A DNA stretch of 20,648 nt from Anaerolineales bacterium UBA1136 (GCA_002311455.1 DCAJ01000075.1:23268-43915); one strand, 5' to 3'. Counted from the first letter of the stretch, positions 7,143 to 16,150 are shown. Numbers and translations are program-made. Notes: generated by a model not told the origin, from the letters alone.

Positions 7143-10076
7143 ATGGCACTAGAAAAAATAGTAGTTGTCGGAGCGCGCGAGCACAATCTTAAGAATATCG
7201 ATGTGGATATTCCACGAGACAAGCTCGTGGTAATTACCGGTCTTTCCGGTTCAGGTAAGTCATCCTTGGCTTTCGACACGATTTTTGCTGAGGGTCAGCG
7301 GCGCTACGTAGAATCTCTGTCTGCCTATGCTAGGCAGTTCCTGGGTCAGCTTGATAAACCGGACGTTGATCATATCGAAGGACTTAGTCCTGCTGTCTCA
7401 ATTGACCAAAAAGGCGTAAGCAAGAATCCGCGCTCTACAGTAGGGACAGTTACGGAGATATACGATTACCTTCGTTTGTTATTTGCACGTATAGGAGAAC
7501 CTCATTGTCCTCAATGTGAGCGTGCTGTTAGTCAGCAGACTGCAGATGGTATTGTGAAATCGGTGAGAAAGTTGCCTGCTGGTAGTCGTATTATGTTGTT
7601 AGCACCTTTGGTAAAGGACCGGAAAGGAGAGCACAAACGATTGTTGGAGGATGTGCGTAGATCTGGTTTCTTGCGGGTGATAATTGATGGAGAGATACAC
7701 GATGTGAACGAGGTCACCGAGAACCAGGATGATGGCAGAAGCGGCCGTCTGTTAGATCGACACAAATCACATAATATTTATGTTGTGGTGGATCGATTAA
7801 TCCTCCCTAAAATCAAAGATGAAGACAAACAGTATCTAGGTGAGTTTGTGACTAGATTAACCGACTCCATAGAGACTGCGCTCAGAGTGGGAGATGGTTC
7901 GCTAACAGTACAGCTTGTGGAGCCTGGTGTAGATAAAGTTTCATTGGATGACTCCTTGCTTTATTCTGAGCATTTCGCTTGCGCCCACTGCGGCATTAGT
8001 CTTCCAGAATTTGAGCCGCGTTCATTTTCCTTCAATTCTCCTCACGGTGCCTGTACAGAATGTCAAGGGCTGGGTCACCGTCTTGAGATTGACGCGGATC
8101 TTGTTATTCCAGACAAGAGTCTTTCGCTAGAAGAGTCTGCGATTGCAGTGATGGAGTGGCGAAGTGGTGCACATAGATATAGAGACAACTATGTGTGGCA
8201 GGCGCTAAAAGGCACCTGTGAATACTACAATATTCCTATGGACCGCCCAATATCTGAGCTGTCAAAAGATCAGGTTAGGATATTGCTATATGGTAGTGAT
8301 GTGGAGAATTTATCTATACCTTATGTAGACAGAAAAGGTAACAATGCCGTGTGGCGCAATAAGTTTGAAGGCGTGGTAGGAAACCTACGGCGGCGTTATC
8401 AGGATACTAACTCGGATTATATTCGTCGTAAGATAGAATCTTATATGACGCAGCACGATTGTGACAGTTGTGGCGGTAAACGGCTCAGGGCTGAGGCATT
8501 GGCTGTTACCATTGACGACAAAAACATTGTAGATATCACCAGCTGGCCAGTCACTGAAGTGCTGGTTTGGTCTAATCAACTGCTGTCATCTGGACTCAAC
8601 AAACGCCAGATTGCTATAGGGCGTCAGATACTGAAGGAAATCAGCACCCGTTTGAAGTTCATGATTGATGTTGGACTTAACTACCTAACACTATCTCGGT
8701 CTGCGGCATCTCTTTCAAGTGGCGAGGCCCAGCGGATACGCTTAGCCACTCAGATCGGATCGCAACTTACGGGTGTGTTATATGTACTAGACGAACCTTC
8801 GGTAGGATTGCATCAGCGTGATAACGCGAGACTTATTGACACTCTGAAAAGTATGAGGGATTTGGGTAATACAGTGTTAGTAGTGGAACATGATGAGGAA
8901 ACGATTCGTAAAGCCGATTGGGTGGTAGACCTCGGTCCAGGTGCTGGCAGTCATGGGGGCGAAGTGGTGGCTCAGGGCACCACTCAAGACATCATAGACA
9001 ACAAAAACTCACTAACTGGAGATTATCTTTCTGGTAGGAAACACATTCAAGTTCCAAGCCAGCGTAGAGAGGGTAATGGCCAGGGCTTAGTATTGCGGGG
9101 TGCGCGCGAACATAATCTAAAAAACATTGATGTAACCATACCCCTTGGGAAAGTGGTGTGCATAACTGGTGTGTCAGGATCAGGTAAATCCACACTAATT
9201 AACGATATTTTGTATCGTGCTGTGGCGAGAACACTTCATGGTGCCCGTACAGTACCAGGAGAACACGATGTAATAGAAGGGATAGATCTAATTGACAAGA
9301 TAATTAATATAGATCAATCTCCGATAGGGCGCACTCCTCGTTCCAATGCTGCCACCTACGTGGGTTTGTTTGATCACGTACGAAAACTATTTGCTGAGTT
9401 GCCCGAGAGCAAAATTCGGGGCTACAAGCCAGGCCGATACTCGTTCAATGTTAAAGGTGGCCGTTGTGAAGGCTGCCAAGGGCAGGGTCAACTAAGAATT
9501 GAAATGCAGTTCTTACCTGACATTTATGTTCCATGTGATGAGTGCAATGGAGCACGCTACAATCGCGAGACGTTGCAAGTGAGATTTAAGGGTTGTACAA
9601 TCGCTGACGTGCTATCTATGAGTGTAGATGAGTCTACAGAAATTTTTGGTGGTTTTGCGAATATGATGCGCAAGCTTTCTACACTGCAGGCAGTGGGCCT
9701 AGGTTATATAAAAATTGGACAGTCAGCTACCACACTATCAGGAGGTGAAGCTCAGCGCGTAAAACTTAGTAAGGAGTTATCAAGGCGTTATACAGGCCGT
9801 ACTTTGTACGTGCTTGACGAACCTTCGGTTGGCCTACATGCAGCCGATGTAGAACGCCTGATAGGTGTGTTGGCTAACTTTGCCGACAAGGGTAACACCG
9901 TGGTGATTATTGAGCACCACCCCGACATAATAAAGATTGCAGACCACATCATTGATTTAGGCCCTGAGGGTGGACTCGAGGGTGGCCATGTCATAGCGGA
10001 AGGCACACCTGAGGAGGTGGCTGAAGTGGCAAACAGCTATACTGGCCAGTTCTTGAGAGGATTGCTGCTATCTTGA
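7143..10076 (+). CDS. uvrA: Excinuclease ABC subunit A
   Basis: UvrA is the damage-sensing ATPase of nucleotide excision repair, acting as a dimer that loads UvrB. From the ATG at 7143 it is 977 aa, in the normal range. It shows the opening KIVVVGAREHNLKNI, Walker A GLSGSGKSS (~33), zinc-binding cysteines (CAHC ~280, CTEC ~303), ABC signature LSSGEAQRIRLATQ (~524) with LDEPSVGLHQRDN, a second Walker A GVSGSGKST (~676), the second zinc module (CEGC ~775, CDEC ~798), and the second signature LSGGEAQRVKLS (~866). The first signature has Ser instead of the usual Gly. A GTG at 7128 would add five residues, but 7143 matches the usual N-terminus. Its stop overlaps the queG start (TTGA), so they form an operon. 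Confidence 0.97.
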   Translation: MALEKIVVVGAREHNLKNIDVDIPRDKLVVITGLSGSGKSSLAFDTIFAEGQRRYVESLSAYARQFLGQLDKPDVDHIEGLSPAVSIDQKGVSKNPRSTVGTVTEIYDYLRLLFARIGEPHCPQCERAVSQQTADGIVKSVRKLPAGSRIMLLAPLVKDRKGEHKRLLEDVRRSGFLRVIIDGEIHDVNEVTENQDDGRSGRLLDRHKSHNIYVVVDRLILPKIKDEDKQYLGEFVTRLTDSIETALRVGDGSLTVQLVEPGVDKVSLDDSLLYSEHFACAHCGISLPEFEPRSFSFNSPHGACTECQGLGHRLEIDADLVIPDKSLSLEESAIAVMEWRSGAHRYRDNYVWQALKGTCEYYNIPMDRPISELSKDQVRILLYGSDVENLSIPYVDRKGNNAVWRNKFEGVVGNLRRRYQDTNSDYIRRKIESYMTQHDCDSCGGKRLRAEALAVTIDDKNIVDITSWPVTEVLVWSNQLLSSGLNKRQIAIGRQILKEISTRLKFMIDVGLNYLTLSRSAASLSSGEAQRIRLATQIGSQLTGVLYVLDEPSVGLHQRDNARLIDTLKSMRDLGNTVLVVEHDEETIRKADWVVDLGPGAGSHGGEVVAQGTTQDIIDNKNSLTGDYLSGRKHIQVPSQRREGNGQGLVLRGAREHNLKNIDVTIPLGKVVCITGVSGSGKSTLINDILYRAVARTLHGARTVPGEHDVIEGIDLIDKIINIDQSPIGRTPRSNAATYVGLFDHVRKLFAELPESKIRGYKPGRYSFNVKGGRCEGCQGQGQLRIEMQFLPDIYVPCDECNGARYNRETLQVRFKGCTIADVLSMSVDESTEIFGGFANMMRKLSTLQAVGLGYIKIGQSATTLSGGEAQRVKLSKELSRRYTGRTLYVLDEPSVGLHAADVERLIGVLANFADKGNTVVIIEHHPDIIKIADHIIDLGPEGGLEGGHVIAEGTPEEVAEVANSYTGQFLRGLLLS

Positions 10077-11248
10077 CCACGAAACAGGTGCGGCAGTACG
10101 CTGATAAAATAAAAGAGTACGCACATAGTTTAGGGTTTGACTTGTGTGGCATTACAACACCAGAACCTCCTGCACATCTGAAAGAATATCGTAAATGGTT
10201 GTCTGATGGTCTTCATGCTGATATGGAGTACATGAGTAACGATCGTGCACGCCGAAGTCGCGCAAACCCCAAACGCATATTTCCGGAGTGTAAATCTATT
10301 CTGGTGGTAGCTGCCAATTACTATCAAGGAGAGTTTTCAGGTCCGGGTTCTGATACTACATCTGGAAAGGTTGCTAGATATGCATGGGGCAGGGACTATC
10401 ATACAGTACTCCTGCAGCGTTTACAGGAACTCATGAGTTTCGTGGAATCTGTGGCCGGCAGGCCAGTACGTTATCGATTATATGTTGATACAGGACCATT
10501 GCTAGAAAGAGAACTAGCACAAAGGGCTGGATTGGGATGGATAGGGAAGAACACAATGTTGATAAACCATGAGATTGGTTCATGGACCTTGCTAGCTGAA
10601 GCGATGTTGGATCTGTGGTTGCCTCCTGATGAACCTTACGTTGCCGACAGGTGTGGAAGTTGTACGCTTTGTATTGATGCTTGTCCGACCGATGCAATTA
10701 TGTCTGAACCTCGTCGAATTGATAGCAATAGGTGCATTTCTTATCTAACCATAGAACATAGGGGAGCTATTGCTTCGGACAAAAGGGCCAGTTTGGAAGA
10801 CTGGGTGTTTGGTTGTGATATATGTCAAGACGTATGTCCTTGGAACAATAGGTTCTCAACACCTAAACATGACCGTGATTTCGCTCCCTTTTCTCCTTTG
10901 CCACATTTGAATCCACATAGCTTGCTAAGTATGAATCAATTGGAGTTTAGCAATGTGTTTAGTGGAAGTCCAGTTAAACGAAGTAAACGAAGCGGATTGC
11001 TTCGAAATGCTAGCGTAATATTAGGTAACTGTGGTGACAGAAACTCAACACACGTTCTAGCAACCTCCCTCACCGAGGATCCAGACCCGATAGTGAGGGC
11101 TCACTCTGCGTGGGCTCTGGGACAAATCGGCCATGAAGAGGCTGTCAGTTTGCTCAGATATGCGCAGGAAAACGAGTCTGATGCTGCTGTCCGCATTGAG
11201 ATAAAAGATGCATTAGACGAATTGGCTAACCAGAAGGATTTGAAGTAG
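10073..11248 (+). CDS. queG: Epoxyqueuosine reductase with HEAT-like C-terminus
   Basis: QueG performs the last step of queuosine synthesis, reducing epoxyqueuosine to queuosine in the wobble position of GUN-anticodon tRNAs using cobalamin and two [4Fe-4S] clusters. The 391-aa protein has all eight cluster cysteines in the family pattern: C194, C197, C200, C204 (CGSCTLCIDACP) and C221, C248, C251, C255 (GCDICQDVCPWN). The cobalamin-side motif YVDTGPLLERELAQ, with the proposed proton-donor Asp at ~139, is present. Residues ~320-385 (DPDPIVRAHSAWALGQIG) look like HEAT-type repeats, as in the longer QueG proteins. The start is TTG at 10073, sharing bases with the uvrA stop; a weak AGAGGA lies upstream. 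A GTG at 10088 is an alternative. The 3' end overlaps the convergent LysM gene by 23 bp. Confidence 0.95.
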   Translation: MTTKQVRQYADKIKEYAHSLGFDLCGITTPEPPAHLKEYRKWLSDGLHADMEYMSNDRARRSRANPKRIFPECKSILVVAANYYQGEFSGPGSDTTSGKVARYAWGRDYHTVLLQRLQELMSFVESVAGRPVRYRLYVDTGPLLERELAQRAGLGWIGKNTMLINHEIGSWTLLAEAMLDLWLPPDEPYVADRCGSCTLCIDACPTDAIMSEPRRIDSNRCISYLTIEHRGAIASDKRASLEDWVFGCDICQDVCPWNNRFSTPKHDRDFAPFSPLPHLNPHSLLSMNQLEFSNVFSGSPVKRSKRSGLLRNASVILGNCGDRNSTHVLATSLTEDPDPIVRAHSAWALGQIGHEEAVSLLRYAQENESDAAVRIEIKDALDELANQKDLK

Positions 11249-11948
11249 CAGAAGATTCAGGAGTTGAAGTTGCGGAAGCCTGTCGAGTTGGAGTAGCTGG
11301 TGTCAAGGATATTATATCAACAGGTATACGTACTGTCTGGCCAACACTTAGAACATCAGGGTTCTCTGCAAGCTCCTCGTTTTCTGCAAAGATCGCATCA
11401 AGCGTTGTGTTGAATTCTTCGGCTAGTAACTGCAAGATGTCGCCTGAACGGATTGTGTGCTCAATTATTGAACCCGGAGTGACTTCATCAGGTATCGGTG
11501 TAAGTGTAGGTGCTTTATACCCCGGGTGTGGGATAAGTATCTCTTGGTCTATTTGGAGAAATGAGGTTAGATCTACGCCTTGGGCTGTGTTGAACGCAAT
11601 CAGTTCTTGTATATCGATTTCATACTCGTTAGCTATAAAATATAGCGTGTCTCCCTCTTTTATAACATAACTAATAGGACCACTTCGAGTGGAAGTAGGT
11701 ATGATAGTGCTGGTTTCTGTAGGCATAAAAAGTGTAGAGGTGGGCTGTACGGGTGTACTGGTGAAGACAGTAGTCATTGTAGGTGTAGAAAATAGACTTA
11801 GTGTAACTAAATCATCTATAGGTATTTGTTGCCAGGCGTATACAGCGCCTCCCAGAAGGACAACAATTAACATTATAAACAATCCTACGCGCCAGCGCCG
11901 GGTCGCTGTGCCATTTTCGTTTAGAGACAGACCGGTCTTTTCCTTCAT
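11226..11948 (-). CDS. Membrane-anchored double LysM protein
   Basis: The 240-aa protein has a basic N-terminus, one membrane segment at about residues 23-40 (VGLFIMLIVVLLGGAVYAW), a Thr/Ser/Pro-rich spacer (~55-90), and two LysM domains: one starting ISYVIKEGDTLYFIANEY and ending ILIP, the second starting EHTIRSGDILQLLAEEF and ending VRIPV. The tail is Thr/Ser-rich. LysM binds N-acetylglucosamine-containing polymers such as peptidoglycan, so it probably sits outside the membrane touching the wall or envelope; no enzymatic domain is attached. Its last 23 bp overlap the 3' end of queG on the other strand. The 97-bp spacer upstream (11949-12045) is shared with the divergent methyltransferase gene, and I cannot define a strong promoter in it. 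Confidence 0.88.
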   Translation of the reverse strand: MKEKTGLSLNENGTATRRWRVGLFIMLIVVLLGGAVYAWQQIPIDDLVTLSLFSTPTMTTVFTSTPVQPTSTLFMPTETSTIIPTSTRSGPISYVIKEGDTLYFIANEYEIDIQELIAFNTAQGVDLTSFLQIDQEILIPHPGYKAPTLTPIPDEVTPGSIIEHTIRSGDILQLLAEEFNTTLDAIFAENEELAENPDVLSVGQTVRIPVDIISLTPATPTRQASATSTPESSATSNPSG

Positions 11949-12045
11949 ATGTTGAGCTTAAGAAATATAATTATCATTCTATTGTACCCCAAATTGTGAA
12001 TGATTATGCTATATACTAGGGTTAAGAAGCGAAAAATATAGTTCT

Positions 12046-12816
12046 ATGAATATTACAACCATACAAAGGCAATTTGGTTCTCATGCTGAGAAGTATGTGC
12101 GAAGCTCCTGTTTTGCAACAGGTGAAAGCCTGGACAAAATGATTGAATTGCTGCAAGGATCCAAAATCGATCGGGCACTTGACGTCGCCACTGGTGGTGG
12201 ACATACTGCAATGAGACTCTGTTCTATTTCGGAAAACGTTGTGGCAGGCGATATTACCGGGCCTATGTTAAAGGCTGCACGACAGTTGTTGGCAGATAAT
12301 AGTGCTAGCAACGTTTGTTACTGTCAGCATGATGCTCACGTGCTTCCTTTTCCAAACCGGACTTTTGATTTGGTTACCTGTCGTATGGCCCCTCACCACT
12401 TCACCGATGTTGTAGGTTTTTTGGAAGATGTGGTGCGCGTTACTCGACCTGGTGCAACCGTTGGAATAATTGACTACTGTACTCCTGCCAAACCATTAGC
12501 CGCTCGACACATCAACGCATTTGAAAGATTGCGTGACAGTAGTCATAACTGTTCATACACTTCCTCGGATTGGAAGAGTTTCTTCGATGGAGTAGGCTTG
12601 AGAATTAAACACTTCCAGGAATATAGGAAAACAATGAACTTCCATGCTTATTGTGATCGGAAAGGAATTTCCACACTTATGCGGACACAACTGAAAGTAA
12701 TGCTACTTCAGGCCCCGGAATCAGCGCTTGAATATCTAAACCCGAGAAACGTTGACGGTGAGTTTGTGTTTGATTTGCAAGAGATACTTATTGTTGGGCA
12801 ATTAATTGTTGGTTGA
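12046..12816 (+). CDS. Class I SAM-dependent methyltransferase (UbiE/Methyltransf_11 type)
   Basis: The 256-aa protein begins with the QFGSHAEKYVRSS pattern typical of UbiE/YcgJ-like methyltransferases. It has the SAM-binding motif I ALDVATGGGHTA (~44-55), an acidic residue after the next strand (AGDIT), LPFPNRTFDLVTCRMAPHHF (~101-120) as motif II, and RPGATVGIIDY as motif III. The substrate cannot be read from the sequence; small molecules, quinones or lipids are all possible. The start ATG lacks a Shine-Dalgarno. A poor promoter candidate (TTGTAC at 11982, TATGCT at 12005, 17-nt spacing) lies upstream. It is followed 47 nt later by miaB on the same strand. Confidence 0.88.
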   Translation: MNITTIQRQFGSHAEKYVRSSCFATGESLDKMIELLQGSKIDRALDVATGGGHTAMRLCSISENVVAGDITGPMLKAARQLLADNSASNVCYCQHDAHVLPFPNRTFDLVTCRMAPHHFTDVVGFLEDVVRVTRPGATVGIIDYCTPAKPLAARHINAFERLRDSSHNCSYTSSDWKSFFDGVGLRIKHFQEYRKTMNFHAYCDRKGISTLMRTQLKVMLLQAPESALEYLNPRNVDGEFVFDLQEILIVGQLIVG

Positions 12817-12863
12817 GTTGCCCATTACATTCTTATAGAAAGTGTTGTATAAATAGAACAACT

Positions 12864-14192
12864 ATGAAATATCACATACACACATTAGGTTGTCAGATGA
12901 ATACCGCCGATAGCTTGCGGCTGGCTTCTGGATTGGAAAAACTTGGTGTTACGCGGACAGAAGATATTGCGGAAGCTGATATAGCTGTTCTTAATACCTG
13001 TGTGGTGAGGCAGAGCGCGGAGGATAGGGCTTACAGCTGGCTGCATCGGGTATGTGAACTCAAACGAAATGTTCGACCGCAGCTTACCATAGGTTTAATG
13101 GGTTGCTTGGTTGGTGTAAAAGGTAACAAAAAAGTGGCTAGTACTTTTCCGGATGTAGATGTGTTTTTGCCTCCCTCAGATCCTGCGCCATTACTAGACC
13201 TTGTTGAACAACAACACTCCATACAAAACTCCGAGATAGACAATGTCAGCCGACGCCATGCTTTCCAGGATGGAGAACTCATGCTTCCAGCAGAGGATTG
13301 TGGCAACATGATTGCTAGCTATGTGCCAGTTGTCTATGGGTGTTCACATGCTTGTACTTTTTGTATCATACCTTTCCGTCGAGGCATTGAGCGATCAAGG
13401 CCTGTGGAGCAAATTGTTGCTGAGTGTAGATCTTTAGCAGAGCAAGGTGTAAAGGAAATTACTTTACTAGGGCAGATAGTTGATCGATATGGGTATGACT
13501 TGCCAGATCACCCTAGTCTGGCTCAACTCCTAGAGAAAGTTCATGATATTTCGGGACTAGAACGCATTCGTTTTTTGACCTCGCATCCTAATTATCTTGA
13601 TGATGAACTGCTTAGAACCGTTGCTGAGATGCCAAAACTGTGTGAGCATATCGAGGTGCCAGTGCAATCAGGCAGTAATGGCATTTTAGAACAAATGCGG
13701 CGTGGATACACAGTGGAAGAATATAGCAAGCTTATTAAGCGTATCCGTATGTTCATGCCTAGAGGCTCTATTTCGTGTGATGTAATTGTAGGATTCCCTG
13801 GTGAGACCGAATCACAGTTTCAAGATACTTGTGATTTGTTATCGCAACTCAAGTTTGACAAGGTACATATTGCCAAATACTCAGCTCGGCCTGGCACTGT
13901 ATCTGCTAGGCGCATGGCGGATGATGTTCCTCCCAAAGAGAAAGAACGGCGTCGCAAAACACTAGATGACATCCAAGCTACAGTTCTTTCTGATATTAAC
14001 CGACAACTGCTTGGTAAGCGCTTGGAGGTGTTAGTCGAGGGGTATCAGCGGGATAGGTGGCGTGGACGTACTCGCACCAACAAACTTGTGTTTTTTGAGG
14101 ATGACCGAGAATGTGCAGGCAATCTTGTTGATGTTGAGATTACCTGGGCTGGACCATGGTTTATGTTGGGCAAAGTATCGTCGGTTTGCTAG
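12864..14192 (+). CDS. miaB: tRNA-2-methylthio-N6-dimethylallyladenosine synthase
   Basis: MiaB is a radical-SAM methylthiotransferase that adds the ms2 group to i6A37 of tRNAs reading codons starting with U. From the ATG at 12864 the protein is 442 aa. The N-terminal (UPF0004) domain binds an auxiliary [4Fe-4S] cluster through C10, C46 and C81 (HTLGCQMN, NTCVVRQ, GLMGC). The radical-SAM CxxxCxxC is C160, C164, C167 (GCSHACTFCIIP). A C-terminal TRAM domain occupies about 378-442. The usual MiaB string LLGQNVNSYG is here LLGQIVDRYG. An in-frame TTG at 12813 would add 17 residues overlapping the previous gene, but the ATG fits the family start. The 76-bp convergent spacer to infA (14193-14268) holds no convincing terminator. 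Confidence 0.94.
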   Translation: MKYHIHTLGCQMNTADSLRLASGLEKLGVTRTEDIAEADIAVLNTCVVRQSAEDRAYSWLHRVCELKRNVRPQLTIGLMGCLVGVKGNKKVASTFPDVDVFLPPSDPAPLLDLVEQQHSIQNSEIDNVSRRHAFQDGELMLPAEDCGNMIASYVPVVYGCSHACTFCIIPFRRGIERSRPVEQIVAECRSLAEQGVKEITLLGQIVDRYGYDLPDHPSLAQLLEKVHDISGLERIRFLTSHPNYLDDELLRTVAEMPKLCEHIEVPVQSGSNGILEQMRRGYTVEEYSKLIKRIRMFMPRGSISCDVIVGFPGETESQFQDTCDLLSQLKFDKVHIAKYSARPGTVSARRMADDVPPKEKERRRKTLDDIQATVLSDINRQLLGKRLEVLVEGYQRDRWRGRTRTNKLVFFEDDRECAGNLVDVEITWAGPWFMLGKVSSVC

Positions 14193-14268
14193 AAATATAT
14201 ATGCTTTCTCTTTGAGTACACCAGGAAAGTAAACTACCAACAACAATAATCAGACGTTTGGGCAGTGT

Positions 14269-14520
14269 CTACCGATTTGTAGATTTCGGTGAGGCCTGAC
14301 TTGGAAATCGGTAAGTGATTCTACCTCTTGTAAGGTCATAGGTAGATATCTCAACTTTCACTCGATCACCCAGTAGTATGCGAATATAGTAACGACGCAT
14401 TTTACCAGATAGATACGCAAGCACTTCGTGCCTGTTTTCTAAGACAACACGAAACTGTGTCCCAGGTAGGGCCTCAGTGACTGTGCCTTCTACTTCTATC
14501 TTTTCTTCTTTCTTTGCCAT
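14269..14520 (-). CDS. infA: Translation initiation factor IF-1
   Basis: IF-1 binds the 30S A site during initiation. The 83-aa protein has the whole OB-fold pattern: KIEVEGTVTEALPGTQFRV, LENRHEVLAYLSGKMRR, YIRILLGDRVKVE and YDLTRGRITYR. About 11 residues (PSQASPKSTNR) extend past the normal end. It is the third gene after rpsA and rpsU, 30 nt downstream of rpsU, instead of lying in the usual spc-type ribosomal operon next to rpmJ. Confidence 0.97.
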   Translation of the reverse strand: MAKKEEKIEVEGTVTEALPGTQFRVVLENRHEVLAYLSGKMRRYYIRILLGDRVKVEISTYDLTRGRITYRFPSQASPKSTNR

Positions 14521-14550
14521 GTTAGCTCGACTAAAGTAGACTCCACTAAG

Positions 14551-14745
14551 TTAATATGGTACACGCCTACGTTGGCGTGATCGCCTAATAGCTTTCTTTT
14601 TTTCAATGCGGCGCATTTCGCTTTTTGAAACAAACCAGCGCTTTTGCCTAACAGCGGCAAGATTACCACTTCTCATCACTTTCTTGCGAAAACGGCTAAG
14701 AAACTCTTCAGGAGATTCGTTCGGCTTAATTGTCACCTTCGTCAT
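14551..14745 (-). CDS. rpsU: 30S ribosomal protein S21
   Basis: The 64-aa basic protein matches S21: MTKVTIKPNESPEEFLSRF, then RSGNLAAVRQKRWFVSKSEMRR and the Arg/Lys-rich tail. S21 lies on the 30S platform near the anti-Shine-Dalgarno end of 16S rRNA. The frame could start at GTG 14754 or ATG 14751, but AAGGGG at 14760-14755 is 9 nt from the ATG at 14745, which is the best-spaced start. This start and its Shine-Dalgarno lie inside the 3' end of rpsA (20-bp overlap), so translation is probably coupled. Confidence 0.94.
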   Translation of the reverse strand: MTKVTIKPNESPEEFLSRFRKKVMRSGNLAAVRQKRWFVSKSEMRRIEKKKAIRRSRQRRRVPY

Positions 14746-15985
14746 GTTCATCACCCCCTTTTACCAAATCATCTGTCTCAACACTGTTGTCATCAGTTGA
14801 ATCTGTAGACTCCTGATGATTTGAGTCAGGATCTATGAGACCGTCAGTCGGTGAAATATTTTTCTCATTATCCGAGCGCCTGGATTCCTGATCGGTAAGC
14901 CATTCGTGTAAACTAAGACTAACACGGTGTCTTTGTACATCCAAGCTTACTACTCTTACATTAAGCTCAGAGCCCACTATAATATCGGGACCGCCTTCTT
15001 CAGGTATTTGACTGCTGTGTAATAATCCCTCTAAACCCTCACCTAGGTCGATGAAAGCACCAAAGTCGAGTACACGCGTTACTTGGCCAACTATGTCTTG
15101 TCCTGGAGTAAGACGCTCTCCTGCCGAATCCCAAGGGCTAGGCAATAACTGCTTGATACTTAAGCCTATACGTTGCCTCTTGCGGTCAATTTTAATCACC
15201 ATTACTTCTACCTCGTCCCCAGGTTGCACTATGTTTTTGGGATGATCTACTTGTTGCCATGCTAGTTCTGATACATGTACTAATCCGTCTGCAGCACCTA
15301 GATCTACAAAAGCTCCAAAGTCCCGCACGTTTATAATAGTGCCATTTAAGACCTGTCCTTCGTATAATTCAGCAATTAGTTCGTCTTTTTGCTCTGCGCG
15401 AATTGATCTCTGAGCCGCCCGCTGAGATAAGACCAGCCGATGACGCTGACGGTCTACCTCTATAACTTTCACACTGATATCTTTCCCCACCATATTCTCT
15501 AAATATTCTCTGCGTTTCGCTTCAGCTATGCCTCTAGAAATTCCTACAACATGTGATGCTGGTACGAAGCCTGGTAAGTCAAGGTAGGTCACAATGATAC
15601 CGCCCCTATTAAAGCTTTCTACAGTGCCTGTTACAATGTCACCTGAGCTCAGCAGTTTTTCGGCATCGCTCCATGACTGGTGCTGAAGCGCTTGATACAC
15701 GGATAATACAGGGTTTTTAGCTCCATATCCGTGTACCGTAACTATCACTTCTATTTCAGATCCCACTTCGTACTGTTCTTTAGATTTTTCGGCACGCTCC
15801 AAGTCAGATACTGGTACTAGCCCCTCTCGCTTTAGTCCTAAATCTACCAGGATGCCTTCAGCGCTGATTTCGACAATGGTTCCTTGGAGAAGCTCTCCCT
15901 GTTTAGGTTGCGCTACTTCAATATATGCTTCAAGCATTGCAGCAAAGTCGTTGTCTTCTGGTATGGATGTAGGAGAATATGGCAT
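14726..15985 (-). CDS. rpsA: 30S ribosomal protein S1 (four S1 domains)
   Basis: S1 binds mRNA on the 30S subunit and helps start translation. The 419-aa protein has four S1/OB domains: ~30-98 (LLQGTIVEISAEGILVDLGLK), ~115-190, ~209-277 (GTIINVRDFGAFVDLGAADG) and ~295-365 (GQVTRVLDFGAFIDLGEGLEG). Domains 3 and 4 have the strongest RNA-binding pattern. The last ~50 residues are acidic and disordered-looking. This is shorter than the six-domain proteobacterial S1 and like the four-domain form common in other phyla. The ATG at 15985 has no Shine-Dalgarno, as is common for rpsA. It opens the rpsA-rpsU-infA operon and sits 16 nt after an intrinsic terminator, preceded by a long leader. Confidence 0.94.
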   Translation of the reverse strand: MPYSPTSIPEDNDFAAMLEAYIEVAQPKQGELLQGTIVEISAEGILVDLGLKREGLVPVSDLERAEKSKEQYEVGSEIEVIVTVHGYGAKNPVLSVYQALQHQSWSDAEKLLSSGDIVTGTVESFNRGGIIVTYLDLPGFVPASHVVGISRGIAEAKRREYLENMVGKDISVKVIEVDRQRHRLVLSQRAAQRSIRAEQKDELIAELYEGQVLNGTIINVRDFGAFVDLGAADGLVHVSELAWQQVDHPKNIVQPGDEVEVMVIKIDRKRQRIGLSIKQLLPSPWDSAGERLTPGQDIVGQVTRVLDFGAFIDLGEGLEGLLHSSQIPEEGGPDIIVGSELNVRVVSLDVQRHRVSLSLHEWLTDQESRRSDNEKNISPTDGLIDPDSNHQESTDSTDDNSVETDDLVKGGDEHDEGDN

Positions 15986-16000
15986 AAGTTTCTAAATACT

Positions 16001-16044
16001 TAAAATAAAAGTCGGCATCACTAACAAACAGACCTGATGCCGAC
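16001..16044 (-). terminator. Intrinsic terminator just upstream of rpsA
   Basis: On the minus strand, a perfect 10-bp stem GTCGGCATCA/TGATGCCGAC (arms 16035-16044 and 16011-16020, 14-nt loop) is followed by TTTTATTTT. It points toward rpsA and lies downstream of a strong promoter, so it could be an attenuator for rpsA-rpsU-infA, or end a short RNA or the glycosidase-like transcript. Confidence 0.8.
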
Positions 16045-16120
16045 GTGCTTTGCGAGCCTGACTTTGTTTTCCAGATATCCTATGGTTATGGCAATATATA
16101 CTCACTTAATCTAACGCTGT

Positions 16121-16150
16121 AATTGTTGAACCTACACTAGTTCACCAATT
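16121..16150 (-). promoter_or_regulatory. Leader stem-loop upstream of the rpsA terminator
   Basis: An 11-bp stem with one G-A mismatch (AATTGGTGAAC pairing with GTTCAACAATT) encloses an 8-nt loop at 16132-16139. It overlaps the end of a possible leader ORF whose stop codon is in the loop. Its regulatory role is inferred. Confidence 0.5.

Noticed and set aside
12813..12863. miaB extended upstream to a TTG at 12813
   Set aside because: The extra 17 residues overlap the methyltransferase stop and do not resemble MiaB; the ATG at 12864 gives the family N-terminus MKYHIHTLGCQMN.
14193..14290. Terminator between miaB and infA
   Set aside because: Only 4-5 bp stems (AGAAA/TTTCT, AGAC/GTCT, ACCGA/TCGGT) without T-tracts are present.
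16121..16150. tRNA T-arm-like GGTTCAA on the minus strand
   Set aside because: The flanking bases cannot form a T-stem and no acceptor or anticodon arm follows; it is part of the leader hairpin.
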